From NCBI GenBank assembly GCA_031271965.1, contig JAISUS010000028.1, forward strand, positions 452,517-516,516: a stretch of DNA of 64,000 nucleotides, written 5' to 3'. A program made the translations under genes and the position numbers. Below, one piece after another: positions 26,811-36,521 of this stretch. This stretch comes from Prevotella sp. GTDB taxonomy: Bacteria > Bacteroidota > Bacteroidia > Bacteroidales > Dysgonomonadaceae. The notes beneath the pieces are model-generated. The model was not told the DNA's origin. It searched no databases and saw only the letters and a program-made list of their open reading frames with translations. The first letter of the stretch is position 1; each line of letters opens with the position of its first letter.

Positions 26811-27949
26811 TTTATAGAGTAGTATACATACTTTTGGCAATAGCCATATTCAGTTCTTCGTGCAACAACAAGAAAGACCAATCTTCGTCTGCTACCGGTA
26901 ATTCCTCCGGAGATTCTGCTCATGTGCAGATAAAATATGCCAAAGGTCTGGCTATAACATATCACAACAACTACAGGTTGATAGACATAAGCGATCCCGA
27001 AGGCAAGAACGAAACCGTATATCATTACGCACTTGTATCTAAAGGACAATCTATAGAAAATATTCCTAAGGATTATATAGTTATAGAAACTCCGGTAGAG
27101 AAAGTCATCTGTATGACAACTCTGCAATTGTCAAGCTTTATAAAACTCGATGCACTAGACCGGGTTATTGGTATGCCAAGTACACATTATCTGTTCAACG
27201 AACAGATGAAACAACGTATCGAAGAAGGTAAAACAGCCCGCATAGGAATAGAAGGTAATTTCGACAACGAACTGATCCTTTCTCTCAATCCCGATCTGAT
27301 TCTGGTATCACCGTTCAAACGCGGAGGATACGAATCCATAAAAGACCTGGATGTTCCGTTAGTCAGTTTCCTCGGCTATAAAGAGACTACTCCACTCGGA
27401 CAAGCTGAATGGATTAAGTTTACAGCTATGTTGCTGGGAATGGAAGATAAAGCAAATACAATGTTCGATGCCATCGAAAAACGATACAATGAGTTATTGG
27501 ATCTTACGACATCCATCACAAAAAAACCCGTGGTACTGAGCGGAGAAATGCGTTCGGGCAATTGGTATGTAGTAGGAGGTAAAAGCTATCTGGCACAACA
27601 ATTCCGCGATGCCGGAGCAGAATATTTTTTGAAAAACAACGACGAAACGGGTGGAATAAATATGGATTTTGAGTCTGTATACGCACAAGGAGCCAATGCG
27701 GACTATTGGCGACTATTGGTTAGCCATACCGGCGATTACTCATACGATGCATTAAAACAGAGCGATGGCCGTTATACCGATTTCAAAGCGTTTAAAGAGA
27801 AAAAGGTAGTTTACTGTAATCTCCGTCAAAAACCATTCTATGAAAATACTCCGGTAGAACCGGAAGTCGTTCTTGCCGACCTGATAAAAGCCTTTTATCC
27901 CGATTTGTTACCCGGTTACAAACCTGTCTATTACGAGATGTTGAAATAA
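26807..27949 (+). CDS. ABC transporter substrate-binding lipoprotein (BtuF-like)
   Basis: 380 aa with a lipoprotein signal (lipobox FSSSC, Cys19), hence tethered to the inner membrane. It has the two-lobed class III fold of iron-chelate/B12-binding proteins, with LNPDLILVSPFKRGG at the end of the first lobe. It overlaps cbiL by 4 bp and precedes a FecCD-type permease and an ATPase gene. Under a cobalamin riboswitch, its ligand is most likely a corrinoid delivered by the BtuB-like receptors; siderophore binding is the alternative. Confidence 0.88.
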   Translation: MIYRVVYILLAIAIFSSSCNNKKDQSSSATGNSSGDSAHVQIKYAKGLAITYHNNYRLIDISDPEGKNETVYHYALVSKGQSIENIPKDYIVIETPVEKVICMTTLQLSSFIKLDALDRVIGMPSTHYLFNEQMKQRIEEGKTARIGIEGNFDNELILSLNPDLILVSPFKRGGYESIKDLDVPLVSFLGYKETTPLGQAEWIKFTAMLLGMEDKANTMFDAIEKRYNELLDLTTSITKKPVVLSGEMRSGNWYVVGGKSYLAQQFRDAGAEYFLKNNDETGGINMDFESVYAQGANADYWRLLVSHTGDYSYDALKQSDGRYTDFKAFKEKKVVYCNLRQKPFYENTPVEPEVVLADLIKAFYPDLLPGYKPVYYEMLK

Positions 27950-27958
27950 AAAGCAGGA

Positions 27959-28999
27959 ATGAAGGGGCAAAAAGACATTATATTATTATCAGTCATATCA
28001 TTGACTATCCTGCTGTTCTTTTTTCTGAACTTGCTTTTAGGTACTATATCTATCCCTCCGGGCTCTATCTGGAATATAATATGGGATTCGGGCAATGAGT
28101 CCGAAATATGGAAAAATATTATATGGAAAACCCGATTTCCTCAGGCACTAACAGCCCTTGTTGCCGGTGCGGGATTATCTATCAGCGGATTACAGATGCA
28201 AACTGTCTTTCGCAATCCATTGGCAGGTCCATCCGAACTGGGTATCAGTTCGGGAGCCAGTCTTGGCGTTGCACTTATGATATTACTGTCGGGTAGCATC
28301 GGTGGTATTGCACTAAGCAAAATCGGTTTTTTCGGAGAAATAGCTATTTCTGTCGCAGCCATTTTAGGAGCATTAGCCGTTATGTCAATAATTATAGCTA
28401 TTTCACAACGCGTAAGAGGCAATGTAATATTGCTGATTATAGGTGTGATGATCGGCTATATAGCCACTGCCATTATAGGCGTACTCAAATTTTTCAGCAA
28501 CGACGAAGACATCAGGGCCTATGTCATCTGGGGATTGGGTAGCTTCTCAAAAGTGTCGGGCAATCAGGTTTATACCTTTGCCTGCATCATGTTGATACTT
28601 ATCCCTTTGTCATTCCTCCTCATCAAGACCTTAAATCTGATGCTGTTAGGCGAAAGTTATGCCCGTAATCTGGGATTGAATATCAAACGGGCAAGGCTAT
28701 ATACCATTATCTGTTCTTGCTTATTAACTGCTATTACCACAGCATATTGCGGCCCTATCGTCTTTCTGGGGTTGGCCGTACCACATTTGTGCCGTACCAT
28801 ATTCCGCACATCGGATCATCGCATACTGATGCCAGCCGTTATGTTAACAGGCTCCTCGCTGGCATTACTTTGCAATCTGATAGCCCGCATGCCAGGTTTC
28901 GAAGGAGCATTACCCATCAATTCCGTAACAGCGCTTATCGGTGCTCCTATTGTCATATCGGTTCTTTTCAGCAAACGTAAAAACGAAATCGCAGTATGA
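27959..28999 (+). CDS. btuC: FecCD-family ABC permease (BtuC-like)
   Basis: Inner-membrane permease of 346 aa with about ten membrane segments. Family features include the RFPQALTALVAGAGLSISGLQ-type region (about 61-80), NPLAGPSELGISSGA and the cytoplasmic coupling segment GESYARNLGLNIKRAR. It pairs with the BtuF-like protein (9 bp upstream) and the ATPase (4-bp overlap). B12 transport is inferred from operon and riboswitch; the permease family also includes heme and siderophore transporters. Confidence 0.9.
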   Translation: MKGQKDIILLSVISLTILLFFFLNLLLGTISIPPGSIWNIIWDSGNESEIWKNIIWKTRFPQALTALVAGAGLSISGLQMQTVFRNPLAGPSELGISSGASLGVALMILLSGSIGGIALSKIGFFGEIAISVAAILGALAVMSIIIAISQRVRGNVILLIIGVMIGYIATAIIGVLKFFSNDEDIRAYVIWGLGSFSKVSGNQVYTFACIMLILIPLSFLLIKTLNLMLLGESYARNLGLNIKRARLYTIICSCLLTAITTAYCGPIVFLGLAVPHLCRTIFRTSDHRILMPAVMLTGSSLALLCNLIARMPGFEGALPINSVTALIGAPIVISVLFSKRKNEIAV

Positions 29000-29994
29000 A
29001 AGAACACTCAATACATATCGACGATCTAGCAATAGGTTATAGAGCCAGAAACAATGATAATCTTGTTGCCGAACATATTACAGCCGATATATTCAGCGGA
29101 GAACTCACCTGCCTGCTTGGTGCTAACGGGGTCGGCAAATCGACACTGTTGCGTACATTGTCGGCATTCCAGCCCAAACTGTCGGGACAAATATTTCTGA
29201 GAGAAAAGGAAATAGATTCGTTCACAGAAAAGGAACTGTCAAATCTTATAGCAGTAGTACTGACTGAAAAATGCGAGATAAAAAATATGACCGCCCGCGA
29301 GCTTATCGGATTGGGACGTAGTCCTTACACGGGTTTTTGGGGTAAATTAAGTAAAGAAGATTATAAAATAGTAGACTATGCCATATCACTGGTACGGATC
29401 GAAAATCTATCTTCTCGTTCGATAGATACACTGAGCGATGGCGAACGTCAGAAGGTTATGATAGCCAAAGCTCTGGCACAGGAAACTCCTGTTATATTTT
29501 TGGACGAGCCGACTGCTTTCCTCGATTTTCCGAGCAAGGTAGAAATTATGCAGTTGCTACACAGACTTTCGCGTGCTACCGGCAAAATCATCTTCCTGTC
29601 GACACACGATCTCGAGCTGGCTTTGCAGATTGCAGACCGCATCTGGCTGATGGATAAACAATCAGGTGTGCGCATAGGTGTTCCCGAAGACTTGTCACTG
29701 GATGGAAGCCTAAGTAATTTCTTTGCGCGAAAAGGTATTATCTTCGATCAGAATACAGGTCTGTTCCGCATAGAGAATAATACTAACAGGCAGATAAAAT
29801 TAATAGGGCACGGACGTAAATACACAATGATACGCAAAGCCTTGCTGCGCAACGGTGTATTGGCATCGCGCGATGCACAGTCCGAAGAATATATACAGAT
29901 AGAAGATGAATCGTACCTATTGTGTCTGTCGGGTAAGCAACCGGTACCGGTTGGTACAATAGATGAAATGTTAACTTACTTTGTAGAACAATGA
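28996..29994 (+). CDS. btuD: ABC transporter ATP-binding protein (BtuD-like) with C-terminal extension
   Basis: Walker A GANGVGKST is at about 43-51, signature LSDGERQK in the middle, Walker B VIFLDEPTAFLD, and the H-loop THD. The canonical ATPase ends near residue 245, yet the protein is 332 aa: the last 85 or so residues form an extra domain of unknown role, common in related Bacteroidota ATPases. It overlaps btuC and the cbiJ-cbiD gene by 4 bp on each side, indicating translational coupling. Confidence 0.9.
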   Translation: MKEHSIHIDDLAIGYRARNNDNLVAEHITADIFSGELTCLLGANGVGKSTLLRTLSAFQPKLSGQIFLREKEIDSFTEKELSNLIAVVLTEKCEIKNMTARELIGLGRSPYTGFWGKLSKEDYKIVDYAISLVRIENLSSRSIDTLSDGERQKVMIAKALAQETPVIFLDEPTAFLDFPSKVEIMQLLHRLSRATGKIIFLSTHDLELALQIADRIWLMDKQSGVRIGVPEDLSLDGSLSNFFARKGIIFDQNTGLFRIENNTNRQIKLIGHGRKYTMIRKALLRNGVLASRDAQSEEYIQIEDESYLLCLSGKQPVPVGTIDEMLTYFVEQ

Positions 29995-31814
29995 TTCTGA
30001 TATTTGGAGGAACAACCGAAGGGCGTCACGCCGTACATGTATGTGATGAGGCGCATAAACCTTATTACTACTCTACCAAAGGTGATGGACAACATATAGA
30101 AAGTATGAGTGCTATCAGGTTGACAGGAGCCTTGGACAAAAATGCTTTGATCGGCATTTGCAAGGAATACGGTATCCGTCTGATTGTAGATGCTGCACAC
30201 CCTTTTGCCGAAGCTCTACACCAGACTATTGCCGAAGCCTCAGAATATATGCAGATACCTGTTATCTGCTACGAACGTAATTACCCCGAACACGACAACA
30301 ATTTGATATGGTTAGATTCGTATGAGCAGGCTATCGATTATTTAGAAGAAAATAATATTAACAACCTGCTTGCATTGACAGGAGTAAATACAATAAGTAA
30401 GTTAAAACGTTACTGGCTATCACATAAATGCTGGTTCAGGATATTAGACAGAAAAGAATCGCATACTGTTGCAAACAAAGAAGGGTTTCCGTCCGAATAT
30501 ATCATTTACTATAATCAGGGCGATGACGAAATTCCTGTCTTTTCAAAGCTGAAACCTCAGGCTGTTATAACCAAAGAAAGTGGCGATTCGGGAGGATTTA
30601 ACGAAAAAGTAGAAGCTGCCCGAAAGTTGGGTATTCTCATGCTCGTGGTAAAACGTCCGCCATTGTCAGACAAATTCATCCCGGTATACGGCAGGCATGG
30701 TTTACGTAAGACAATAGAGGAATTACTTCCCGATTTTTTTGAACTTAAGACCGGTTATACAACTGGAACATGCGCCACTGCCGCTACAAAAGCTGCTCTT
30801 TCGGCACTGCTTACACATGAAACCATCGATGAAGTAAGCATTACCCTCCCCAACGGAGAACAAATAATGATACCGATTAACAATACCTGCATCGACCAAT
30901 CGGAAGCAACCGCCACTGTGATAAAAGATTCGGGCGACGATCCGGATGTAACCAATGGAAAGAAAATTTGTTCTACCGTAAGGTTGAATACAGAACACAA
31001 AGGAGTCCGTTTTCTGCAAGGCGAAGGTGTGGGAATAGTCACCTTGCCCGGTCTCGGGCTTGAAATTGGAGGACCGGCCATAAATGCTACTCCCCGTCAA
31101 ATGATGAAGCGGGAAGTATTCAAAGTTTTGCGTCATTATCAGGACAAATTGCCCTTAAGCGGATTAAAAACAGGTGTGGATATAACAATCTCAGTACCCA
31201 ATGGCAGAAAAATAGCTCAGAAAACATTCAATCCAAAACTAGGTATAGAAGGCGGAATATCAATTATAGGTACATCTGGTATTGTAAAACCCTTTTCGGC
31301 AGAGGCTTTCGTCAATTCTATCCGTCGCGAGATGCAAGTAGCAAAAGCATTAGGTTGTGAACGGGTTGTTATCAATTCGGGAGCAAAAAGCGAAAAATAT
31401 GTGAAAGCTGTCTACCCCACCCTGCCGCCACAGGCTTTTATTCATTACGGCAATTTTATAGGCGAAACTATTAAAATAGCGTCCGACTTAGGCTTCGACG
31501 CGGTGACTATGGGTATTATGATAGGAAAAGCTGTAAAACTGGCGGAAGGTTCGTTAGATACGCATAGCAAGAAAGTAGTTATGAATAAGGAATTTATTTT
31601 TGAGTTAGCCAATAAAGCAGGCTGTTCAGAAACCACATTGTCTGAGATACAAAATATAACAATGGCTCGCCAGCTATGGAATATCATCCCGACTAAAAAT
31701 CAATTGTTTTTCAAGTTGCTACTAAACAAGTGCAAAGAAACTTGCGCTTCGCTACTACCTGATGGTAAACTCACTATTTTATTGATAGACGAAGAAGGGC
31801 TGATTCTCAGCTAA
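29991..31814 (+). CDS. cbiD: CbiJ-CbiD fusion: cobalt-precorrin-6A reductase / cobalt-precorrin-5B C1-methyltransferase
   Basis: A 607-aa fusion of two anaerobic-pathway enzymes. Residues 1-245 are CbiJ/CobK (N-terminal ILIFGGTTEGR and VDAAHPFAEAL), which reduces precorrin-6A with NADH or NADPH. From E251 onward it is CbiD, starting with LKTGYTTGTCATAA; CbiD puts the C1 methyl group on cobalt-precorrin-5B. CbiD and CbiJ act on neighbouring intermediates, so the fusion may channel substrate. Last gene of the riboswitch 1 operon; its stop overlaps the stop of cobC on the other strand by 4 bp. Confidence 0.94.
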   Translation: MILIFGGTTEGRHAVHVCDEAHKPYYYSTKGDGQHIESMSAIRLTGALDKNALIGICKEYGIRLIVDAAHPFAEALHQTIAEASEYMQIPVICYERNYPEHDNNLIWLDSYEQAIDYLEENNINNLLALTGVNTISKLKRYWLSHKCWFRILDRKESHTVANKEGFPSEYIIYYNQGDDEIPVFSKLKPQAVITKESGDSGGFNEKVEAARKLGILMLVVKRPPLSDKFIPVYGRHGLRKTIEELLPDFFELKTGYTTGTCATAATKAALSALLTHETIDEVSITLPNGEQIMIPINNTCIDQSEATATVIKDSGDDPDVTNGKKICSTVRLNTEHKGVRFLQGEGVGIVTLPGLGLEIGGPAINATPRQMMKREVFKVLRHYQDKLPLSGLKTGVDITISVPNGRKIAQKTFNPKLGIEGGISIIGTSGIVKPFSAEAFVNSIRREMQVAKALGCERVVINSGAKSEKYVKAVYPTLPPQAFIHYGNFIGETIKIASDLGFDAVTMGIMIGKAVKLAEGSLDTHSKKVVMNKEFIFELANKAGCSETTLSEIQNITMARQLWNIIPTKNQLFFKLLLNKCKETCASLLPDGKLTILLIDEEGLILS

Positions 31815-32332
31815 CACTGAAACACTACAACTTCGCCATATTGAGGCATCAAATCAAAGGTTTGCTTTATATCTGCCTCACCAAAATAGACACGTGCGCA
31901 ACTGATTACACCGCCATGAGCAAAGATCAGCACATTATCGGTATCACGTTCTTTCAATTTATCGAAGAACAAAGCGACACGGTTGTACATCTGGGCAAAC
32001 GATTCTCCATTTGGAGCAGGGTTATTTACCCAATCGTCTTTCCATACTGTCATGTCCAAATCGTCCCACATATGCATCTCCCAATCTCCCATATGCAGTT
32101 CTTTCAAACAGTCGTGATATTTTACAACATTGCCATATCCACAATATTTGGCCAACTTACGACAGCGGCTCAACGGACTGGAATAGATTAAGTCAAAATC
32201 TATATTTTCCAGATTCTTTTTTACAATTTCGGCTTCTTCTGAGAAGGTCTCCCTCAAGGGTACATTCGTTTGTCCGTAACAAGTACCCTGAGGCACTTCA
32301 ACCGCCGTATGGCGGACCATATATATATTCAT
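31811..32332 (-). CDS. cobC: Alpha-ribazole phosphatase, histidine phosphatase family
   Basis: Removes the phosphate from alpha-ribazole-5'-phosphate or adenosylcobalamin-5'-phosphate at the end of nucleotide-loop assembly. The phospho-accepting motif is VRHT near the N-terminus (MNIYMVRHTAVEV), with the second histidine in FAHGGV. The start at 32332 forms an ATGA overlap with the cobS stop and places VRH at the usual position; an upstream in-frame start at 32410 would lie within cobS. 173 aa is normal. Last gene of the 18-kb minus-strand operon. Confidence 0.9.
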   Translation of the reverse strand: MNIYMVRHTAVEVPQGTCYGQTNVPLRETFSEEAEIVKKNLENIDFDLIYSSPLSRCRKLAKYCGYGNVVKYHDCLKELHMGDWEMHMWDDLDMTVWKDDWVNNPAPNGESFAQMYNRVALFFDKLKERDTDNVLIFAHGGVISCARVYFGEADIKQTFDLMPQYGEVVVFQC

Positions 32333-33090
32333 AACTTTATCGCATTCATCAGAATAACTATTCCCAGATAGAAAGATACTTCGCAAAGCAGGAATAATGC
32401 CCCGCAACAATCGCCTGTATAACCCTGTATCTTCTTTTTCATCAAGGAAATAAGTATTACAAATATAATTAAAGGAAATATTACAGCCAACCAGTATCGG
32501 ACATTTAGCAAAAAAACAACAGGCAATAAGCCGAAAAAAGCAGATACAAGGAACGGTTTTACAGAGATCTTATTATAGACTACTTTCGTTTTGCTTGTTT
32601 CGGCCGTGCGGGCATAAGTCAGAAACAGAGTAATAAGAGAGCCGATAAGTTTACACAAAGGGTCTGCCGATAAAATAACCAGACAGACGAACGGCAGAGG
32701 CAATGCGCACAATAAGTTGTATAGCAACAGAAAATAGATAATAAGTCCCAATACGCCATAAGTGCCTATGTGAGAATCCTTCATTATCTCTAGAGTATGA
32801 TTCTTTGTATTTCCTCCTCCAAAACCATCGAAGAAATCAGCCAGCCCATCCTCATGCAATCCCCCTGTAACAAGCAAGCGAGAAACAATAGACAGAATTA
32901 CAGCTATCGGCATAGGTAAAATCTGGACCGACATCCACAATACTCCGGCCATAACCGATGCTGTGAGCCATCCTGCTACAGGCCAATAATTAACAACCTG
33001 TTTATAGCATTCGGTCGGTACATTGAAGGCTTTTAGCCGCCAAAAAGGCAACCGCGTAAAAAATACAAATACTGCTGCTATCTCTTTCAT
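32329..33090 (-). CDS. cobS: Adenosylcobinamide-GDP ribazoletransferase
   Basis: Integral membrane cobalamin synthase joining AdoCbi-GDP with alpha-ribazole. 253 aa, mostly hydrophobic, with the diagnostic acidic loop GGLHEDGLADFFDGFGGG at about 76-93 that binds Mg2+. It lies 6 bp after cobT and overlaps cobC by 4 bp. Membrane segments cover most of the rest. Confidence 0.95.
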   Translation of the reverse strand: MKEIAAVFVFFTRLPFWRLKAFNVPTECYKQVVNYWPVAGWLTASVMAGVLWMSVQILPMPIAVILSIVSRLLVTGGLHEDGLADFFDGFGGGNTKNHTLEIMKDSHIGTYGVLGLIIYFLLLYNLLCALPLPFVCLVILSADPLCKLIGSLITLFLTYARTAETSKTKVVYNKISVKPFLVSAFFGLLPVVFLLNVRYWLAVIFPLIIFVILISLMKKKIQGYTGDCCGALFLLCEVSFYLGIVILMNAIKL

Positions 33091-33096
33091 GTTAGC

Positions 33097-34140
33097 CTAA
33101 TCGAAATATTTAGTAACCTGTATTTTTTTGAAAGAATTCATTTCATTTATCATTCTCACGGCTGAATCTATAATCGGATAAGCGCACAACGCTCCTGTAC
33201 CCTCGCCCAGCCTCAACCCCAGATTGAGAATAGGAGTTGCCCCCAGATATTCCAGTAACAGCCTATGCCCCGCTTCATCTCCCTTATGTCCGAATATGGC
33301 GTAGTGCAGTACATTTTTATCTAACCGCGACGCGGCCAGCATACAATTAGTCATGATGAAACCATCGACTAAAATAATCATCTTCAACTCGGCGGCCTTC
33401 AGCATTGCTCCCACAGCCATAACCATTTCATATCCACCAAAATAACGCATATAATCCTCTGTAGAACGATCTCCGTTATAATTTTCCTGAGCACGTTTCA
33501 GAACGTTATATTTATGCGAAAGGATATTTCCCGAATCGTCGCAGCCTGCACCAACACAGAGTTTAAGATCAATACCAGCCATGCACGACATCCACAGGGC
33601 GGAAGATGACGTATTGGTGATTCCCATTTCTCCGAAACTAATAACATTACACCCGTTGTCGTAACAGGCTTGCGTACATTCTGTACCGTACTTTATAGCC
33701 AGTTCCATTTCATCTTTGGACATGGCTGCTTCGTGCAGATAGTTGCGGGTAGACTTACGAATCTTTTTATTGATGATAGGATCATCCGAACCGAAGTCGT
33801 GGTTCACACCTGCATCGACAATCTGCAAATCGAAACCGTGCTGACGCGACAGAAAATTGATGCCTGCCCCTCCTGCCCAAAAATTCAGAATCATCTGACG
33901 GGTAACTTCCTGAGGTGATGGGCTAACACCCTCGGCAGCAATACCATGATCGCCAGCAAAAACAATGTGGTACGGATGTGACAGTTTGGGTTCGAGAGTT
34001 TGCTGCACCCACCCTATTTGCATTGCCAGATTTTCAAGCACACCCAGCGAACCTTTCGGTTTGGTCAGATTGTCAATTTTGTCCTGTAGAAAGGAACGAA
34101 TTTCATCTTTTGGTTTTTCGATATTGAAATGTAACAACAT
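33097..34140 (-). CDS. cobT: Nicotinate-nucleotide--dimethylbenzimidazole phosphoribosyltransferase
   Basis: Activates the lower-ligand base by transferring phosphoribose from nicotinate mononucleotide. Motifs include [11 protein letters not shown] near residue 27, [13 protein letters not shown] (about 66-78), the [12 protein letters not shown] segment and the C-terminal LRLGEGTGA carrying the catalytic glutamate. 347 aa is standard. No bluB or bza genes are present in the window, so the base may come from elsewhere in the genome or from the environment. Confidence 0.96.
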   Translation of the reverse strand: MLLHFNIEKPKDEIRSFLQDKIDNLTKPKGSLGVLENLAMQIGWVQQTLEPKLSHPYHIVFAGDHGIAAEGVSPSPQEVTRQMILNFWAGGAGINFLSRQHGFDLQIVDAGVNHDFGSDDPIINKKIRKSTRNYLHEAAMSKDEMELAIKYGTECTQACYDNGCNVISFGEMGITNTSSSALWMSCMAGIDLKLCVGAGCDDSGNILSHKYNVLKRAQENYNGDRSTEDYMRYFGGYEMVMAVGAMLKAAELKMIILVDGFIMTNCMLAASRLDKNVLHYAIFGHKGDEAGHRLLLEYLGATPILNLGLRLGEGTGALCAYPIIDSAVRMINEMNSFKKIQVTKYFD

Positions 34141-34191
34141 ATTGAGTTTTATTTATAAATTTTCCGTATGAATTAATCTGATTTTTCCGAA

Positions 34192-34701
34192 TCATTTTAT
34201 CCTGACAGGTATGCCCGACACCATCAGGTATACCTCATCGGCTTTGGATGCAATATACTGGTTGAGCCAGCCCTGAAGGTCGGCAAACTTCCGCTGAATC
34301 TCATTTTGTGATATTTCGCCCATGCCAATTTCATTGGTAACAAATATGAATTGTGAGTCCTGATTGGTAAAACGTTCAAATTCCTCTTTCAGGGCTTCGA
34401 GTGATTTCTCGACATCCGATTGTAAATCGAAAAAGAAATTGGTTGCCCACAGGGTTACACAATCTATTAGTACAACACGTCCGGCAAGTATATGCAGGCT
34501 CAGTTGCCTATCTTCTTCTATGTTTGTCCATTCATTTCCACGGCTAGCTTTATGCCGCCCTATGCGTATACGGTGTTCCTCATCCCACACACGTGAGGTA
34601 GCCAGATAGACAGGATTGGAAGAAAGCGACAACGCCAGTTTTTCGGCATAAGAACTTTTACCCGAACGTTGTCCACCAGTAATAAGCGTTATTTTTTTCA
34701 T
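34192..34701 (-). CDS. cobU: Adenosylcobinamide kinase / adenosylcobinamide-phosphate guanylyltransferase
   Basis: Bifunctional enzyme of nucleotide-loop assembly: phosphorylates adenosylcobinamide and transfers GMP from GTP. P-loop GGQRSGKSS at 8-16, conserved RHKASRG with the guanylylated histidine, and VTNEIGMGEIS near the end. 169 aa, close to the usual 170-180. Overlaps the cbiG-cbiF gene by 4 bp; a 51-bp gap precedes cobT. Confidence 0.95.
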   Translation of the reverse strand: MKKITLITGGQRSGKSSYAEKLALSLSSNPVYLATSRVWDEEHRIRIGRHKASRGNEWTNIEEDRQLSLHILAGRVVLIDCVTLWATNFFFDLQSDVEKSLEALKEEFERFTNQDSQFIFVTNEIGMGEISQNEIQRKFADLQGWLNQYIASKADEVYLMVSGIPVRIK

Positions 34702-36521
34702 TTTCTGAAAAGGTGTTTAAATTCATGAGCATACAATCTCGACAAGCCTTTGCGGTTATCAATAGATTCGCCGACTACAATCATGGTTGTCAGCGTCAGG
34801 TTGTTTTCTTTCACTATCCGGACAAGGTCTTTGAGTTCACCTCTGTAGATTCGTTCATCTTTCCATGTCAGCTTATAACAAGCGGCGACAGATGTTTCGG
34901 GTGCATAGTGCATCAATAAATCTTTCTGAACATCATCAACAATACCTGCACTCAGAAAAATACACATTGTACTTTGCGACCGTGCCAACAGGTGCAGCTT
35001 TTCTTTTTCCGGCATTCGAGTACGTCCCTCACCACGGGTAAGAATAATGGTCTGTACTTTTTCGGGAATAGTGAACTGTGAGCGTAAAGCTGCCGCTGCC
35101 GCCTGAAAGGAAGATATACCCGGCGTAATATGATACGACATATTATGCTGATCGAAGAAAGCCATTTGTTCCTGTATGGCGCCATAGATACATGGATCGC
35201 CGGTATGCAGGCGTACTACAAGCAAACCTTTGTCATAAAATTCTTTCATCAGGGCAAACTGTTCTTCCAAATCCATAGATGCCGAACTGCAGACAGTAGC
35301 TCCCGGCTTTGCGTAATAGGTCAGTTCGATAGGAACAAGGCTTCCGGCATATAATATAAGGTCGGCTGATTCGAGAAAATAACGACCTTTTACCGACACA
35401 AGTTCCGGGTCGCCCGGGCCTGCTCCAACGATCTCGATATGACCTTGCCGGATAACATTATTGTTAATAGCAACAGCAAAAGTAAAGTCATTACCTTCCG
35501 ATAGTTTTCCTTTTTGTTTTTCTATGATAAGAACACCTCCTTCTGCGCTTTTAATGGCGGTGGATTCCGAAACTCCTTGTACTGAAGTAACTTCCTGTAC
35601 TTTCTCTGATGGATTAGCTATTTCTATATCTTTCAGATCTTCTGCTGTATAAATGTTTACAGGAATATTTCCGAAAGTTTTTTGTAAATCCTTCACAAGA
35701 GGTTCATCTTTTTTCAGATCAATGGTAGATACATCTTTTATTGATAAAGATGAGAGGCGATCCTCTATCAGCTTACCGGAAATATAGTCTGGGATACCTT
35801 CCGGTTTACAATCTTTACGACAACCGATTCCCAGATGCAAAACTTTAGGGCGGAAACAAACGGTTTGTATTTTATCAGAATAAATAAAAGGCGTAACAGC
35901 AATCAGTAGTTCGTATTTACTCTGGTCAATATCCTCGTATTGATAAAAAACATCGACATGTTCAGGTTTTGTCCGCTCCAGATAAGCTGTCCCTTTATCT
36001 TTAATCTCCAAAAACAAAGCTGTCTTTCTACAATTAACAAAGGCTGTAAGCGGATAATTGAAATTTTTGGCATTCGACTCCGTTTCCCAACCAAATTTTT
36101 TTCCCAGTGTATCCAATGCCCATAGCCCTGTATTGTCGCTTTGGGTAGTTATAATGGCTTCTCCTCCTATAATACGGGCAATACGTTCCGTCAGTTCGTT
36201 TGCACCGCCTACATGACCCGATAGTACCGATATTACATATTGACCTGTACTGTCAATATTGATAATGGCCGGATCGGTATGCTTATCTTTTACATAGGGC
36301 GCAATGGAACGGACGCAAATACCCATCGCTCCAATAAAAAGCAGAGCAGAGCAGCTATCGAAAATGCCTCTCAGACAATCGTCTATATTGCGTATTTGTA
36401 TACAATCATCCTTTTTCGCTTTCGTATAAATAAGGGAACCTGATATTTCCTTTTTTATTGTACGGGCCAGATCGAGACTAATTTCAGAAATGGGTATAAT
36501 GGCTAAATTTATCTTTTTCAT
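34698..36521 (-). CDS. cbiF: CbiG-CbiF fusion: cobalt-precorrin-5A hydrolase / cobalt-precorrin-4 C11-methyltransferase
   Basis: 607-aa fusion. Residues 1 to about 350 are CbiG: N-terminal domain with LSGHVGGANELTERIA and a C-terminal domain with LGIGCRKDCKPE. From G360 onward is the methyltransferase CbiF/CobM, with GHIEIVGAGPGDPELVS and the later LHTGDPCIYGAIQEQ. CbiF methylates C11 and CbiG then opens the delta-lactone, so consecutive steps are fused. Overlaps cbiET and cobU by 4 bp each. Confidence 0.94.
   Translation of the reverse strand: MKKINLAIIPISEISLDLARTIKKEISGSLIYTKAKKDDCIQIRNIDDCLRGIFDSCSALLFIGAMGICVRSIAPYVKDKHTDPAIINIDSTGQYVISVLSGHVGGANELTERIARIIGGEAIITTQSDNTGLWALDTLGKKFGWETESNAKNFNYPLTAFVNCRKTALFLEIKDKGTAYLERTKPEHVDVFYQYEDIDQSKYELLIAVTPFIYSDKIQTVCFRPKVLHLGIGCRKDCKPEGIPDYISGKLIEDRLSSLSIKDVSTIDLKKDEPLVKDLQKTFGNIPVNIYTAEDLKDIEIANPSEKVQEVTSVQGVSESTAIKSAEGGVLIIEKQKGKLSEGNDFTFAVAINNNVIRQGHIEIVGAGPGDPELVSVKGRYFLESADLILYAGSLVPIELTYYAKPGATVCSSASMDLEEQFALMKEFYDKGLLVVRLHTGDPCIYGAIQEQMAFFDQHNMSYHITPGISSFQAAAAALRSQFTIPEKVQTIILTRGEGRTRMPEKEKLHLLARSQSTMCIFLSAGIVDDVQKDLLMHYAPETSVAACYKLTWKDERIYRGELKDLVRIVKENNLTLTTMIVVGESIDNRKGLSRLYAHEFKHLFRK

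Noticed and set aside
30723..31136. 137-aa antisense open frame inside cbiJ-cbiD
   Set aside because: The plus strand encodes well-conserved CbiD motifs over the whole stretch; the antisense product shows no family features and no promoter.
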